Source of the DNA: an uncultured Eubacteriales bacterium
GTDB lineage: Bacteria > Bacillota > Clostridia > Oscillospirales > Acutalibacteraceae
Direction: 5' to 3'
NCBI GenBank assembly: GCA_900321195.1
Contig: ONVG01000107.1
Span: 1 to 5,447 of the forward strand
Length of the DNA: 5,447 nt
The notes under the pieces are model-generated. The model saw only the letters and a list, made by a program, of their open reading frames with translations. It was not told the origin of the DNA and made no database searches. The translations under genes were made by a program, and so were the position numbers. Below, piece after piece: positions 1-5,447 of this stretch. Positions within the stretch are counted from its first letter, which is position 1; every line of letters begins with the position of its first letter.

Positions 1-1
1 G

Positions 2-1819
2 CTCCTTCCGCAGGAAACCGCCTGCCTTATACTGAGCGGATGCATCGGAATACTTTCACTTTCCGGAATAACAATAGGAACTATATCATTCGGGCATGTC
101 ATAGCCGCTGTATGCATACTCTTTGCCGCAAAATTCGGCGGAGTTTTCGGCGGCTCTGTAGCCGGCATATCTTCCGGAATAGTGCTCAGTCTTGCATCCG
201 AGGAGTATTATTTCATAGGCGCGGCTTTCGCTTTCGGCGGTCTTATGTCGGGACTGTTTGCGCCTGCCGGAAGGATAGCCGCAGGCATTGCCCTTGTACT
301 CGGAAGCAGTGTGGTATCCTTACAGTCGGGAAATGCAGCGTCTGTAATAAACATGATATACGAAACCTTTGCCGCAGGAACCATATTTGCGATAATACCA
401 AAAAGCACAGGCAGCTTTATATCCGCATTGTTCCGCACTTCAAAAAAAGACGAGCATTGTGAGGGACTAAGGCGCTCGGTCATAATGCGTCTTGACTTCG
501 CGTCAAAAGCGCTTTCCGATGTTTCGGCAAATGTCGAGGAGGTCGCAGAAAAGCTTTCGGGAGTAGTAACTCCCACGCTTGAAAATGTCTATCAGAAGGC
601 TGTTGACGAAACGTGCAAAAGGTGCGGGATGAGGGTCTTTTGCTGGGAACACCATGACGGCATTTCTTTGGAAGCATTCGGGCATGTAAGCGAAAAGCTG
701 CGCCGTGACGGATGCATAACCGCTGACGATTTCCGCAGCGATATAAAGCAGAAATGCTGCCGCAGCGTTGAAATGGCAGCCGCTGTAAACAAATGCTACA
801 AAAGCTATCTTGCGTCAGAAGCCGCGTCAAAGCGTGTCGATGAGATACGCTCGGTAGTTGCGGGGCAGTTCTGCGGTCTGGGAGATATACTCGGTGAAAT
901 GGCGGACGAATATGAGAACTATGAATATTTTGACAATGAGCTTTCCGAAAGGCTGTTTATAAAATTCAAGGAGCTTGGTCTTACTCCTATAGACATAAGC
1001 TGCCGTGTAGATCATGTCGGGAGAATGAATATAGAAGCCGAAATATATGACGAGGACAGAAAAAAGCTCAAACGCGCGCTTATGATACATGAGATATCAA
1101 AGCTCTGCGGCAGACGCTTCGACATTCCCGGCATAACAGCCGCCTTCGGAAGATGCAGGATAGTATTCTGCGAAAAGCCTTCTCTTGATGTCGAGATAGC
1201 GTCAAGTCAGCATGTTTGCAGCAGCGGAAGGCTTTGCGGAGATAATTTCCGTTATTTCAATGACGGCATGGGAAGAATGATAACCGTACTGAGCGACGGA
1301 ATGGGCACAGGCGGAAGAGCCGCTGTTGACAGCGGTATGGCTGTAAGCATAATGTCAAAGCTCATAAAAGCCGGACTTGGCTTCGACTGCTCGCTGAAGG
1401 TAGTCAATTCTGCTCTTATGGTGAAATCCGAGGATGAATCGCTCGCCACGCTTGATGTCGTATCGATAGACATGTACACCGGCACTGCTGATTTTATGAA
1501 AGCAGGCGCTGCTCTGTCATTCATAAGAAAGGACGGTGAGATGTACCGCGCCGAATCGCCTTCACTGCCTGCCGGAATACTTACGGATGTGGAATTTGCA
1601 TATACTGAGGACGAGCTTTCGGAAAATGATATAATCGTTATGGTATCGGACGGCGCTGTAAGCAGCGGCGAGGAATGGATAGAACGTATAATTATGCGCT
1701 GGGACGAAAAAAGCATGCAGGAGCTTGCCGATCTTATAAATGATGAAGCCGCCGCAAGACGAACTGACGGACATGATGATGATATAACCGTTATCGCAAT
1801 GAGGATAAAAAAACGCTGA
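2..1819 (+). CDS. spoIIE: Stage II sporulation protein E (SpoIIE), PP2C-type serine phosphatase, 5'-truncated by the window edge
   Basis: The frame is open from base 2 to the TGA at 1817-1819 and gives 605 residues. The true start lies upstream, since SpoIIE is about 800 residues (827 in B. subtilis) with ten membrane helices. Seen here: five or six hydrophobic segments within residues 6-133, a soluble central region with a cysteine cluster (C-x2-C-x5-C-W at 205-215, CC at 252-253), and a C-terminal PP2C domain (about 405-605). Metal-binding motifs are GDN at 413-415, SDGMG with Asp432, SDG with Asp550, and DDD at 592-594 followed by ITV; all the acidic residues expected of an active phosphatase are present. 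Known role: in the polar septum of sporulating cells it dephosphorylates the anti-anti-sigma factor SpoIIAA to release sigma-F, and it interacts with FtsZ. The first in-frame start codons after the edge (for example GTG at 182) are internal, because membrane helices precede them in the same frame. It is followed after 19 bases by a small membrane protein gene with no terminator between. Confidence 0.93.
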   Translation, partial: LLPQETACLILSGCIGILSLSGITIGTISFGHVIAAVCILFAAKFGGVFGGSVAGISSGIVLSLASEEYYFIGAAFAFGGLMSGLFAPAGRIAAGIALVLGSSVVSLQSGNAASVINMIYETFAAGTIFAIIPKSTGSFISALFRTSKKDEHCEGLRRSVIMRLDFASKALSDVSANVEEVAEKLSGVVTPTLENVYQKAVDETCKRCGMRVFCWEHHDGISLEAFGHVSEKLRRDGCITADDFRSDIKQKCCRSVEMAAAVNKCYKSYLASEAASKRVDEIRSVVAGQFCGLGDILGEMADEYENYEYFDNELSERLFIKFKELGLTPIDISCRVDHVGRMNIEAEIYDEDRKKLKRALMIHEISKLCGRRFDIPGITAAFGRCRIVFCEKPSLDVEIASSQHVCSSGRLCGDNFRYFNDGMGRMITVLSDGMGTGGRAAVDSGMAVSIMSKLIKAGLGFDCSLKVVNSALMVKSEDESLATLDVVSIDMYTGTADFMKAGAALSFIRKDGEMYRAESPSLPAGILTDVEFAYTEDELSENDIIVMVSDGAVSSGEEWIERIIMRWDEKSMQELADLINDEAAARRTDGHDDDITVIAMRIKKR

Positions 1820-1838
1820 TACGGAATAAGGAGCAGCC

Positions 1839-2060
1839 ATGAAAACATATCACAGCTCAAAAAGCAGCCCCCGTTTTATTATCACTGTCATTATCATAAC
1901 AGTACTCTTGGCAGCAGCGGCTTTTTTCCTCGGATACTTTGCGGCTAAAAGATACAACACTGTCTTTTCAGATGCTTACAATAGAACAGCAAACAATGTT
2001 TCAAGCAAAATAGACAGCATTCAATACGAAATTTTGGATGAAGCATCTAATAATGTATAA
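1839..2060 (+). CDS. Small single-pass membrane protein of unknown function, downstream of spoIIE
   Basis: I do not recognise this 73-residue protein. The ATG at 1839 is preceded at 5 bases by AAGGAG (1828-1833), a good ribosome binding site, which supports a real gene. The N-terminus is short and basic (Lys2, Lys8, Arg12). A strongly hydrophobic helix follows at about residues 13-36, closed by Lys37-Arg38. The remaining 35 or so residues are polar and rich in Asn, Ser and Asp. By the positive-inside rule both ends of the helix carry positive charge, so topology is not certain. There is no obvious signal-peptidase site, so it is more likely an anchored protein than a secreted one. It starts 19 bases after the spoIIE stop with no terminator between, so co-transcription with spoIIE is likely. 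No hairpin terminator follows it. A sporulation role is only inference from position. Confidence 0.7.
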   Translation: MKTYHSSKSSPRFIITVIIITVLLAAAAFFLGYFAAKRYNTVFSDAYNRTANNVSSKIDSIQYEILDEASNNV

Positions 2061-2061
2061 A

Positions 2062-2078
2062 AATTAATAAAATTAATT
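2062..2078. repeat. AT-only inverted repeat next to the rubredoxin -35 box
   Basis: AATTAAT (2062-2068) and ATTAATT (2072-2078) are perfect inverted 7-base arms around AAA. The right arm overlaps the first two bases of the -35 hexamer. It could be an operator or an UP-like element, but palindromes made only of A and T are common by chance in such a stretch. Confidence 0.3.
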
Positions 2079-2105
2079 GACTTGAATGCTGCAATAATGT
2101 ATAAT
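2077..2105 (+). promoter_or_regulatory. Sigma-A-type promoter of the rubredoxin gene
   Basis: TTGACT (2077-2082) and a perfect TATAAT (2100-2105) are separated by exactly 17 bases, with an AT-rich stretch just upstream. Transcription would start near 2112 and give a leader of about 33 bases before the rubredoxin ATG. This close match to consensus suggests strong vegetative expression, independent of the spoIIE unit upstream. Confidence 0.8.
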
Positions 2106-2144
2106 TGATCATACAGTAAATTTATGGACAGGAGGTGCAGCTTG

Positions 2145-2303
2145 ATGAAATACGTATGTGAGGTATGCGGTTATGTTTATGATCCGATAGAGGGTGATCC
2201 CAATAACGGCATCGCAGAAGGAACTCCTTTTGAAGATATTCCGGATGATTGGACATGTCCTCTTTGCGGCGTAGGCAAGGAAAACTTTGCTCCCGAAGCC
2301 TGA
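2145..2303 (+). CDS. Rubredoxin
   Basis: This 52-residue protein is a typical full-length rubredoxin. Cys5-x2-Cys8 (CEVCGY) and Cys38-x2-Cys41 (CPLCG) form the FeS4 iron site. The family signature residues around them are present: YVYDP at 10-14, the GDP segment at 17-19, and DDWTCP at 34-39. It is a small soluble cytoplasmic electron carrier. In anaerobes rubredoxins pass electrons to oxygen- and peroxide-reducing enzymes such as rubrerythrin or flavodiiron proteins; no such partner is visible here, so the specific partner is unknown. The start is set by AGGAGGT (2130-2136), 8 bases before the ATG at 2145; an in-frame TTG at 2142 is less likely. The gene has its own consensus promoter and ends in a hairpin terminator, so its main transcript should be monocistronic. 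Confidence 0.95.
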   Translation: MKYVCEVCGYVYDPIEGDPNNGIAEGTPFEDIPDDWTCPLCGVGKENFAPEA

Positions 2304-2328
2304 ATTAAAATTCAAGACATTGTTTCAT

Positions 2329-2360
2329 GGGGGAAACATTCGGTTTCCCCCTTTATTTTT
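2329..2360 (+). terminator. Rho-independent terminator after rubredoxin
   Basis: A perfect 9-bp stem (GGGGGAAAC at 2329-2337 with GTTTCCCCC at 2343-2351) encloses the 5-base loop ATTCG and is followed by TTTATTTTT (2352-2360). It begins 25 bases after the rubredoxin stop and ends 16 bases before the next gene's start, so it also acts as a possible attenuator for that gene. Confidence 0.9.
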
Positions 2361-2376
2361 AATGAGGTTTTATTAT

Positions 2377-3315
2377 ATGGACGATATAACTAAGCTCCGC
2401 GGCGGCAGAAGATACTATTCTCTCGATTCATATCTTAAAAATACTTTCGGCAAAAAGCTCTACAAGCTTTCACTCAGCGGCGGAATGAGCTGTCCTAACC
2501 GTGACGGGAAAATATCCTTCGGCGGCTGTATCTTTTGCAGCAGCGGCGGTTCGGGAGATTTTGCCTGTGACTGCTCGGACGATACCGACAGACAGATAGA
2601 AGCCGCAAAAGAGCTTGTTAAAAATAAATTTGACGGCGAAAGCTACATAGCTTATTTTCAGGCTTATACAAACACCTATGCGCCTGTCGGATATCTTGAA
2701 AGGCTTTTCCGTCCCGTCATAATGCGTGATGATATAGCAGTGCTCTCAATAGCTACAAGACCCGACTGCCTTGAAGATGACAAGCTTGAACTGCTTGCCG
2801 GACTTGCAGAAATAAAACCCGTCTGGGTCGAGCTTGGCTTACAGACTATCCACCCGAAAACAGCCGAGCTGATAAACAGAGGTTATGATACTGAATGCTA
2901 TGACGAGGCTGTGAAAAAGCTCAGATCGATAGGGATAAGCGTCATAACGCATATGATAATCGGACTTCCTCACGAAAGCCGTGACGATATCCTGAAAACA
3001 GCCGAGCATATAGGAAAAACAGGCTCTGACGGCATAAAGCTGCAGCTCCTTCATGTTCTGGAAAATACAAGGCTTGCCGAAATGTACCGCAGGGGTGAAT
3101 TTGATGTTCTGAGCGAAAATGAATACATCTCACTTGTCGCAGACATTATTTCAATACTGCCCGAAAATACAGTCATACACAGGCTGACAGGCGACGGGAA
3201 CAAAAAAGAGCTTATCGCTCCGAAATGGAGCGGCGACAAGCGCCGTGTGCTTAATCTCATAAATCACGAGCTTAAAATAAGAAATATAATACAGGGCTGC
3301 CGTAAAAGTGAATAA
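2377..3315 (+). CDS. ytqA: Radical SAM protein of the YtqA/YhcC family (TIGR01212); likely tRNA-modification enzyme
   Basis: The protein has 312 residues, close to the usual family length. The N-terminal block RRYYSLDSYLKNTFGKKLYK leads into the family's radical SAM cluster motif, Cys39-x11-Cys51-x2-Cys54, with SCPNRDG and GGCIFC around the cysteines that bind the 4Fe-4S cluster. Further family blocks are FQAYTNTYAP (94-103), SIATRPDC (124-131), WVELGLQT (150-157), THMIIGLPHE (191-200) and HRLTGDG (268-274). From memory of the literature, the B. subtilis member YtqA (renamed MnmL) acts in making mnm5-type wobble uridines in tRNA, together with the methyltransferase MnmM (YtqB). No mnmM is visible here, so that role is inferred from family. 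The frame is open from 2287, but the upstream ATGs lie in or right after the terminator; ATG 2377, with a modest TGAGG (2363-2367) 9 bases ahead, fits the family N-terminus. No separate promoter was found. Confidence 0.88.
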   Translation: MDDITKLRGGRRYYSLDSYLKNTFGKKLYKLSLSGGMSCPNRDGKISFGGCIFCSSGGSGDFACDCSDDTDRQIEAAKELVKNKFDGESYIAYFQAYTNTYAPVGYLERLFRPVIMRDDIAVLSIATRPDCLEDDKLELLAGLAEIKPVWVELGLQTIHPKTAELINRGYDTECYDEAVKKLRSIGISVITHMIIGLPHESRDDILKTAEHIGKTGSDGIKLQLLHVLENTRLAEMYRRGEFDVLSENEYISLVADIISILPENTVIHRLTGDGNKKELIAPKWSGDKRRVLNLINHELKIRNIIQGCRKSE

Positions 3316-3348
3316 TACAGAATTAATAAAATATCCACAAATTTATTA

Positions 3349-3376
3349 TTTACATTTTTTGGTTATGTGCTATAAT
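3349..3376 (+). promoter_or_regulatory. Sigma-A-type promoter with extended -10, upstream of citrate synthase
   Basis: TTTACA (3349-3354) lies 16 bases before TATAAT (3371-3376), which is preceded by TGC (3368-3370), giving an extended -10 (TGnTATAAT). A second TATAAT follows immediately at 3377-3382 but lacks a suitably spaced -35. Transcription would start near 3383 and give a leader of about 50 bases. The flanking DNA is very AT-rich, unlike the coding sequence on either side. Confidence 0.75.
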
Positions 3377-3392
3377 TATAATATATTTAACC

Positions 3393-3406
3393 TAAATGTG
3401 CATTTA
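3393..3406. repeat. Inverted repeat in the citrate synthase leader, possible operator
   Basis: TAAATG (3393-3398) and CATTTA (3401-3406) are perfect inverted 6-base arms around TG. The repeat sits just downstream of the predicted transcription start, where a repressor could act. The 2-base centre is too tight for an RNA hairpin, so a DNA-binding site is the more likely reading if it matters at all. The regulator is unknown. Confidence 0.3.
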
Positions 3407-3418
3407 TTATGTATAAAC

Positions 3419-3427
3419 GGAGATGAT
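3419..3427 (+). promoter_or_regulatory. Ribosome binding site that selects a TTG start for citrate synthase
   Basis: GGAGATGAT matches the extended anti-Shine-Dalgarno partner GGAGGTGAT at all but one base. The ATG inside it (3423) directly abuts GGAG and would have no spacer, whereas the in-frame TTG at 3432 lies at a normal distance of about 8 bases. Confidence 0.65.
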
Positions 3428-3431
3428 AAAA

Positions 3432-4799
3432 TTGCCAACTAATGAAGATTTTTCAAAAATAACGCCTGAGCTTATCGAACTCAGCAAGCTGTGCGAAAAA
3501 AACGGAAAAATAAACAAAGAGCTTTATTCAAAATATGATGTAAAGCGCGGACTTCGCGACATAAACGGCAAGGGCGTTCTTGCAGGTCTTACGGAAATAT
3601 CTGAAATATGCTCAAACGTTACAGTTAACGGAGAAACACGTCCTTGTGACGGTAAGCTGTATTACAGAGGTGTAGACGTTGAGGATATAGTAAAGGGCTT
3701 CATACATGATGACCGTTTCGGATTTGAAGAGGTAGTTTATCTTCTTATGTTCGGCACTCTTCCAAACAAGGAACAATTTGAACAAATAAACAGACTTCTT
3801 GCGTATTACCGTAATCTGCCGCATTATTTCACACGCGACGTCATCCTCAAAGCGCCGAGCAGCGATATGATGAACGCTCTTGCAAGAAGTGTCCTGACTC
3901 TGTATTCATACGACCCGAAGGCTGATGATACATCTCTTCCGAATGTACTCAGACAGTGCCTGCAGCTTATTGCTACCTTCCCCGTTATCTCTGTGTACAG
4001 CTATCAGGCTTACAGCCATTACCGCAGAAATCAGAGTCTTATAATACATCCGCCCCGTCCTGAGCTTTCAACTGCCGAAAATATTCTCCACATGCTGCGG
4101 CATGATTCAAAATATACAAGGCTTGAAGCAAAGCTGCTTGATATGTCACTCGTGCTACATGCTGAACACGGCGGCGGCAACAACTCCACATTTACAACAC
4201 ATGTCGTTACATCATCGGGAACCGATACCTATTCCGCTATAGCTGCGGCTCTCGGCTCTCTTAAAGGTCCCAAACACGGCGGTGCTAACATCAAGGTGGT
4301 AAAAATGTTTGAGGATATGGAAAAGAACATTTCAGACTACAATGATGAGGACGAGGTGCGCAGCTATCTTACAAAGCTCCTTCACGGTGAGGCTTTCGAC
4401 AAGTCGGGACTGATATACGGTATGGGACATGCCGTATATTCCATATCAGACCCCAGAGCAAGAGTGTTCAAGGGCTTTGTCGAAAAGCTTTCGGAAGAAA
4501 AGGGAAAATTAGATGAATTCAAGCTTTATTCAACGGTCGAAAAGCTTGCTCCCGAAGTCATAGCAAAGGAGCGCAGGATATACAAAGGCGTAAGCGCAAA
4601 TGTCGATTTCTACAGCGGCTTTGTTTACAGTATGTTAGACCTGCCGCCAAAGCTTTTTACTCCTATTTTCGCTATCGCAAGGATCGCGGGCTGGTCGGCT
4701 CACAGAATGGAAGAGCTTGTCAACCCAAGCAAGATAATCCGTCCCGCATACAAAAATATTCATGACAGAGTTGAATATAAAGATATAGCACACAGGTGA
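3432..4799 (+). CDS. gltA: Citrate synthase (citrate/2-methylcitrate synthase family)
   Basis: This 455-residue enzyme would condense acetyl-CoA with oxaloacetate to give citrate in the cytoplasm. The catalytic triad of Si-type citrate synthases is complete (TTG-start numbering): His282 in GPKHGGAN, His333 in GMGHAVYS followed by DPR with citrate-binding Arg342, and Asp392 in NVDFYSGFVY. Other family blocks are GLTEIS near residue 55, GKLYYRGVDVEDI near 75, and LHAEHGGGNNSTFTT from about 242. The protein is longer than the roughly 370-residue Bacillus enzymes, with about 50 extra residues before GLTEIS; this longer form occurs in Clostridia. It is unrelated to Re-citrate synthase, which belongs to the isopropylmalate synthase family. 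No aconitase or isocitrate dehydrogenase gene lies in the window, so a role in supplying 2-oxoglutarate for glutamate is inferred. A 2-methylcitrate synthase activity cannot be excluded by sequence. The alternative start is ATG 3423 (458 residues). It has its own promoter and terminator, so it is probably monocistronic. Confidence 0.94.
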   Translation: MPTNEDFSKITPELIELSKLCEKNGKINKELYSKYDVKRGLRDINGKGVLAGLTEISEICSNVTVNGETRPCDGKLYYRGVDVEDIVKGFIHDDRFGFEEVVYLLMFGTLPNKEQFEQINRLLAYYRNLPHYFTRDVILKAPSSDMMNALARSVLTLYSYDPKADDTSLPNVLRQCLQLIATFPVISVYSYQAYSHYRRNQSLIIHPPRPELSTAENILHMLRHDSKYTRLEAKLLDMSLVLHAEHGGGNNSTFTTHVVTSSGTDTYSAIAAALGSLKGPKHGGANIKVVKMFEDMEKNISDYNDEDEVRSYLTKLLHGEAFDKSGLIYGMGHAVYSISDPRARVFKGFVEKLSEEKGKLDEFKLYSTVEKLAPEVIAKERRIYKGVSANVDFYSGFVYSMLDLPPKLFTPIFAIARIAGWSAHRMEELVNPSKIIRPAYKNIHDRVEYKDIAHR

Positions 4800-4803
4800 A
4801 AAT

Positions 4804-4843
4804 ACGGGTGTCCGCAGTATGACGGACACCCGTTTATTATTTT
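4804..4843 (+). terminator. Rho-independent terminator after citrate synthase
   Basis: A perfect 11-bp stem (ACGGGTGTCCG at 4804-4814 with CGGACACCCGT at 4823-4833) with an 8-base loop starts 4 bases after the citrate synthase stop codon. It is followed by TTATTATTTT, a T-rich tract. The strong GC-rich stem should end most transcripts and separates this gene from the cysK remnant. Confidence 0.9.
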
Positions 4844-4935
4844 AAACGTATTATATTTTATATAACTGCCGTATTTATTTTATTTTTTCTCATAAAGAAA
4901 AATAGCCGCGTGAAAATATGGTAAAATCACTGCTT

Positions 4936-4945
4936 GGGAGATGAT
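4936..4945 (+). promoter_or_regulatory. Ribosome binding site of the cysK remnant, with an embedded in-frame ATG
   Basis: GGGAGATGAT carries a good Shine-Dalgarno core (GGGAG, 4936-4940) directly abutting an ATG at 4941. The in-frame ATG at 4953 matches where cysteine synthases normally begin (MVYNNILEAIG) and is 12 bases from GGGAG, slightly long. The intact signal indicates that the remnant may still be translated. Confidence 0.5.
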
Positions 4946-4952
4946 CTGTAAA

Positions 4953-5324
4953 ATGGTATATAATAATATTCTTGAAGCAATAGGCCATACGCCTATGATA
5001 AAGCTCAACAGACTGAACAAACCCGGCAATGCCGATATTTTTGTAAAATTTGAAGGGCTTAACGTGGGTATAGGCGACGGCATAATACCGTCTATACTCA
5101 ACACGAAAATATATGACCACATCCACATCGTAACAGATGAGGACGCGATAAACACAGCAAAGCAGCTTGCATCCCTTGAGGGCATAATGTGCGGCATATC
5201 GGCAGGAACCAATGTTGCGGCGGCTCTGAAGCTTGCGGAAAAGCTCGGCCCCGGAAAGACTGTCGTTACTATACTTCCCGATACAGCGGAAAGATATTTC
5301 TCCACGCCGCTTTTTGATGAATAA
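4953..5324 (+). pseudogene. cysK: Cysteine synthase (O-acetylserine sulfhydrylase) remnant with a large in-frame internal deletion
   Basis: The frame encodes 123 residues, against about 305 for CysK. Residues 1-39 match the CysK N-terminus (YNNILEAIGHTPMIKLNRLN, then ADIFVKFEGLNVG). The sequence then jumps to the C-terminal third: IGDGIIPSILNTKIYD, VTDEDA, GISAGTNVAAAL (its serine normally contacts the PLP ring nitrogen), and ILPDTAERYFSTPLF. Missing are roughly 180 residues, including the Schiff-base lysine in the GGS-x-K segment that should follow NVG, the substrate loop TSGNTG and the phosphate-binding GTGGT loop. It therefore cannot bind PLP normally or make cysteine from O-acetylserine. 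The junction is near 5068-5073. Both flanks keep the reading frame with no stop or frameshift, and a ribosome binding site and downstream terminator remain, so a short product may be made. ATG 4941 is an alternative start (127 residues). A recent deletion, a strain variant or an assembly collapse are all possible. Confidence 0.85.
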
Positions 5325-5327
5325 AAG

Positions 5328-5370
5328 CAAAAAAACACAGCCGTCAGTTCATGAGCGGCTGTGTTTCTCT
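5328..5370. terminator. Bidirectional Rho-independent terminator between convergent genes
   Basis: An 11-bp stem (AAACACAGCCG at 5333-5343 with CGGCTGTGTTT at 5356-5366) closes a 12-base loop that could fold further through TCA/TGA. On the plus strand the trailing T-tract is interrupted (TTTCTCT). On the minus strand the run of A at 5328-5335 becomes an excellent T-tract. It therefore serves the minus-strand gene on the right best, and probably also the cysK remnant. Confidence 0.85.
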
Positions 5371-5371
5371 G

Positions 5372-5447
5372 TTATTCGGGAAAAACATCATCAATTACAC
5401 TCTTTAATGTATCGGCGGATTTTTTAAGGGCTGCCTTTTCCTTGTCG
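5372..5447 (-). CDS. C-terminal end of a minus-strand gene, possibly L-lactate/malate dehydrogenase
   Basis: Reading the minus strand from the right edge gives 24 residues in frame before a TAA (complement of 5372-5374). The peptide contains EKAALKKSADTLKSVIDDVF. The pattern of a charged helix with a KSA-x-TLK core near the very C-terminus resembles the last helix of L-lactate and malate dehydrogenases, but 24 residues are too few to be sure. The stop codon sits directly before a terminator hairpin whose best T-tract faces this strand, which supports a real gene end here. The start and most of the gene lie outside the window. Confidence 0.55.
   Translation of the reverse strand, partial: DKEKAALKKSADTLKSVIDDVFPE

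Noticed and set aside
40..462. Plus-strand open frame of 140 codons overlapping the left end of spoIIE
   Set aside because: It is rich in Arg, Cys and His with no family features, and lies over the SpoIIE membrane region, whose frame gives clear helices. It is a shadow frame.
1252..1860. Minus-strand open frame of 202 codons opposite the SpoIIE phosphatase domain
   Set aside because: The product is a Ser-rich low-complexity mirror of the PP2C coding sequence, which carries all conserved motifs on the plus strand.
2287..2376. Upstream extension of the radical SAM frame, with ATGs at 2287 and 2362
   Set aside because: The extension overlaps the end of rubredoxin and the terminator hairpin, and its residues do not resemble the family N-terminus. 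No ribosome binding site precedes 2362.
3324..3348. AT-rich inverted repeat after the radical SAM gene as a terminator
   Set aside because: The stem is only about 7 A-T pairs with a loop of 11 bases, so it would not be stable. No clear terminator was found between this gene and the citrate synthase promoter.
4884..4902. Hairpin TTTTTCT-CATAA-AGAAAAA upstream of the cysK remnant
   Set aside because: Seven mostly A-T pairs with no following T-tract; too weak for a terminator and no match to a known riboswitch or T-box, which would need a longer leader.
4919..4927. TGGTAAAAT as an extended -10 promoter for the cysK remnant
   Set aside because: No -35 element at proper spacing, and transcription would start only a couple of bases before the ribosome binding site. 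The 4844-4935 stretch is AT-rich and shows no convincing promoter.
4880..5338. Minus-strand open frames (152 and 146 codons) opposite the cysK remnant
   Set aside because: No recognisable motif, and the plus-strand frame matches CysK at both ends. The frames also run through the bidirectional terminator.

Overview
The window looks like chromosomal DNA from an anaerobic, spore-forming Clostridia-type Firmicute, most likely of the Oscillospirales/Ruminococcaceae kind. This rests on the sporulation phosphatase SpoIIE, a stand-alone rubredoxin, strong Gram-positive Shine-Dalgarno sequences, sigma-A-like promoters, moderate GC content and heavy use of ATA for isoleucine. No mobile element, CRISPR array, tRNA or rRNA was seen.

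Layout, left to right. (1) The 3' part of spoIIE (from base 2) covers the last membrane helices, the central region and the complete PP2C-type phosphatase domain. A 73-codon gene for a single-pass membrane protein of unknown function follows after 19 bases. (2) A 52-residue rubredoxin has its own sigma-A promoter and ends at a clear hairpin terminator. (3) Sixteen bases after that terminator's T-tract starts a YtqA/YhcC-family radical SAM gene with no promoter of its own, so it probably depends on read-through. (4) A citrate synthase has a strong extended -10 promoter, a probable TTG start and an 11-bp terminator hairpin. (5) A cysteine synthase (cysK) remnant still reads in frame but has lost about 180 residues from its middle, including the PLP-binding lysine. 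(6) A bidirectional terminator separates it from the 3' end of a minus-strand gene that runs off the right edge and resembles the C-terminus of an L-lactate/malate dehydrogenase.

The genes do not form one pathway. They are mostly separate transcription units: sporulation (spoIIE plus the small membrane gene), electron transfer (rubredoxin, possibly coupled to the radical SAM tRNA-modification gene by read-through), carbon entry toward glutamate (citrate synthase), and a decayed cysteine biosynthesis gene. The most notable feature is the precise in-frame internal deletion in cysK. I do not see convincing evidence of a new multi-gene system.
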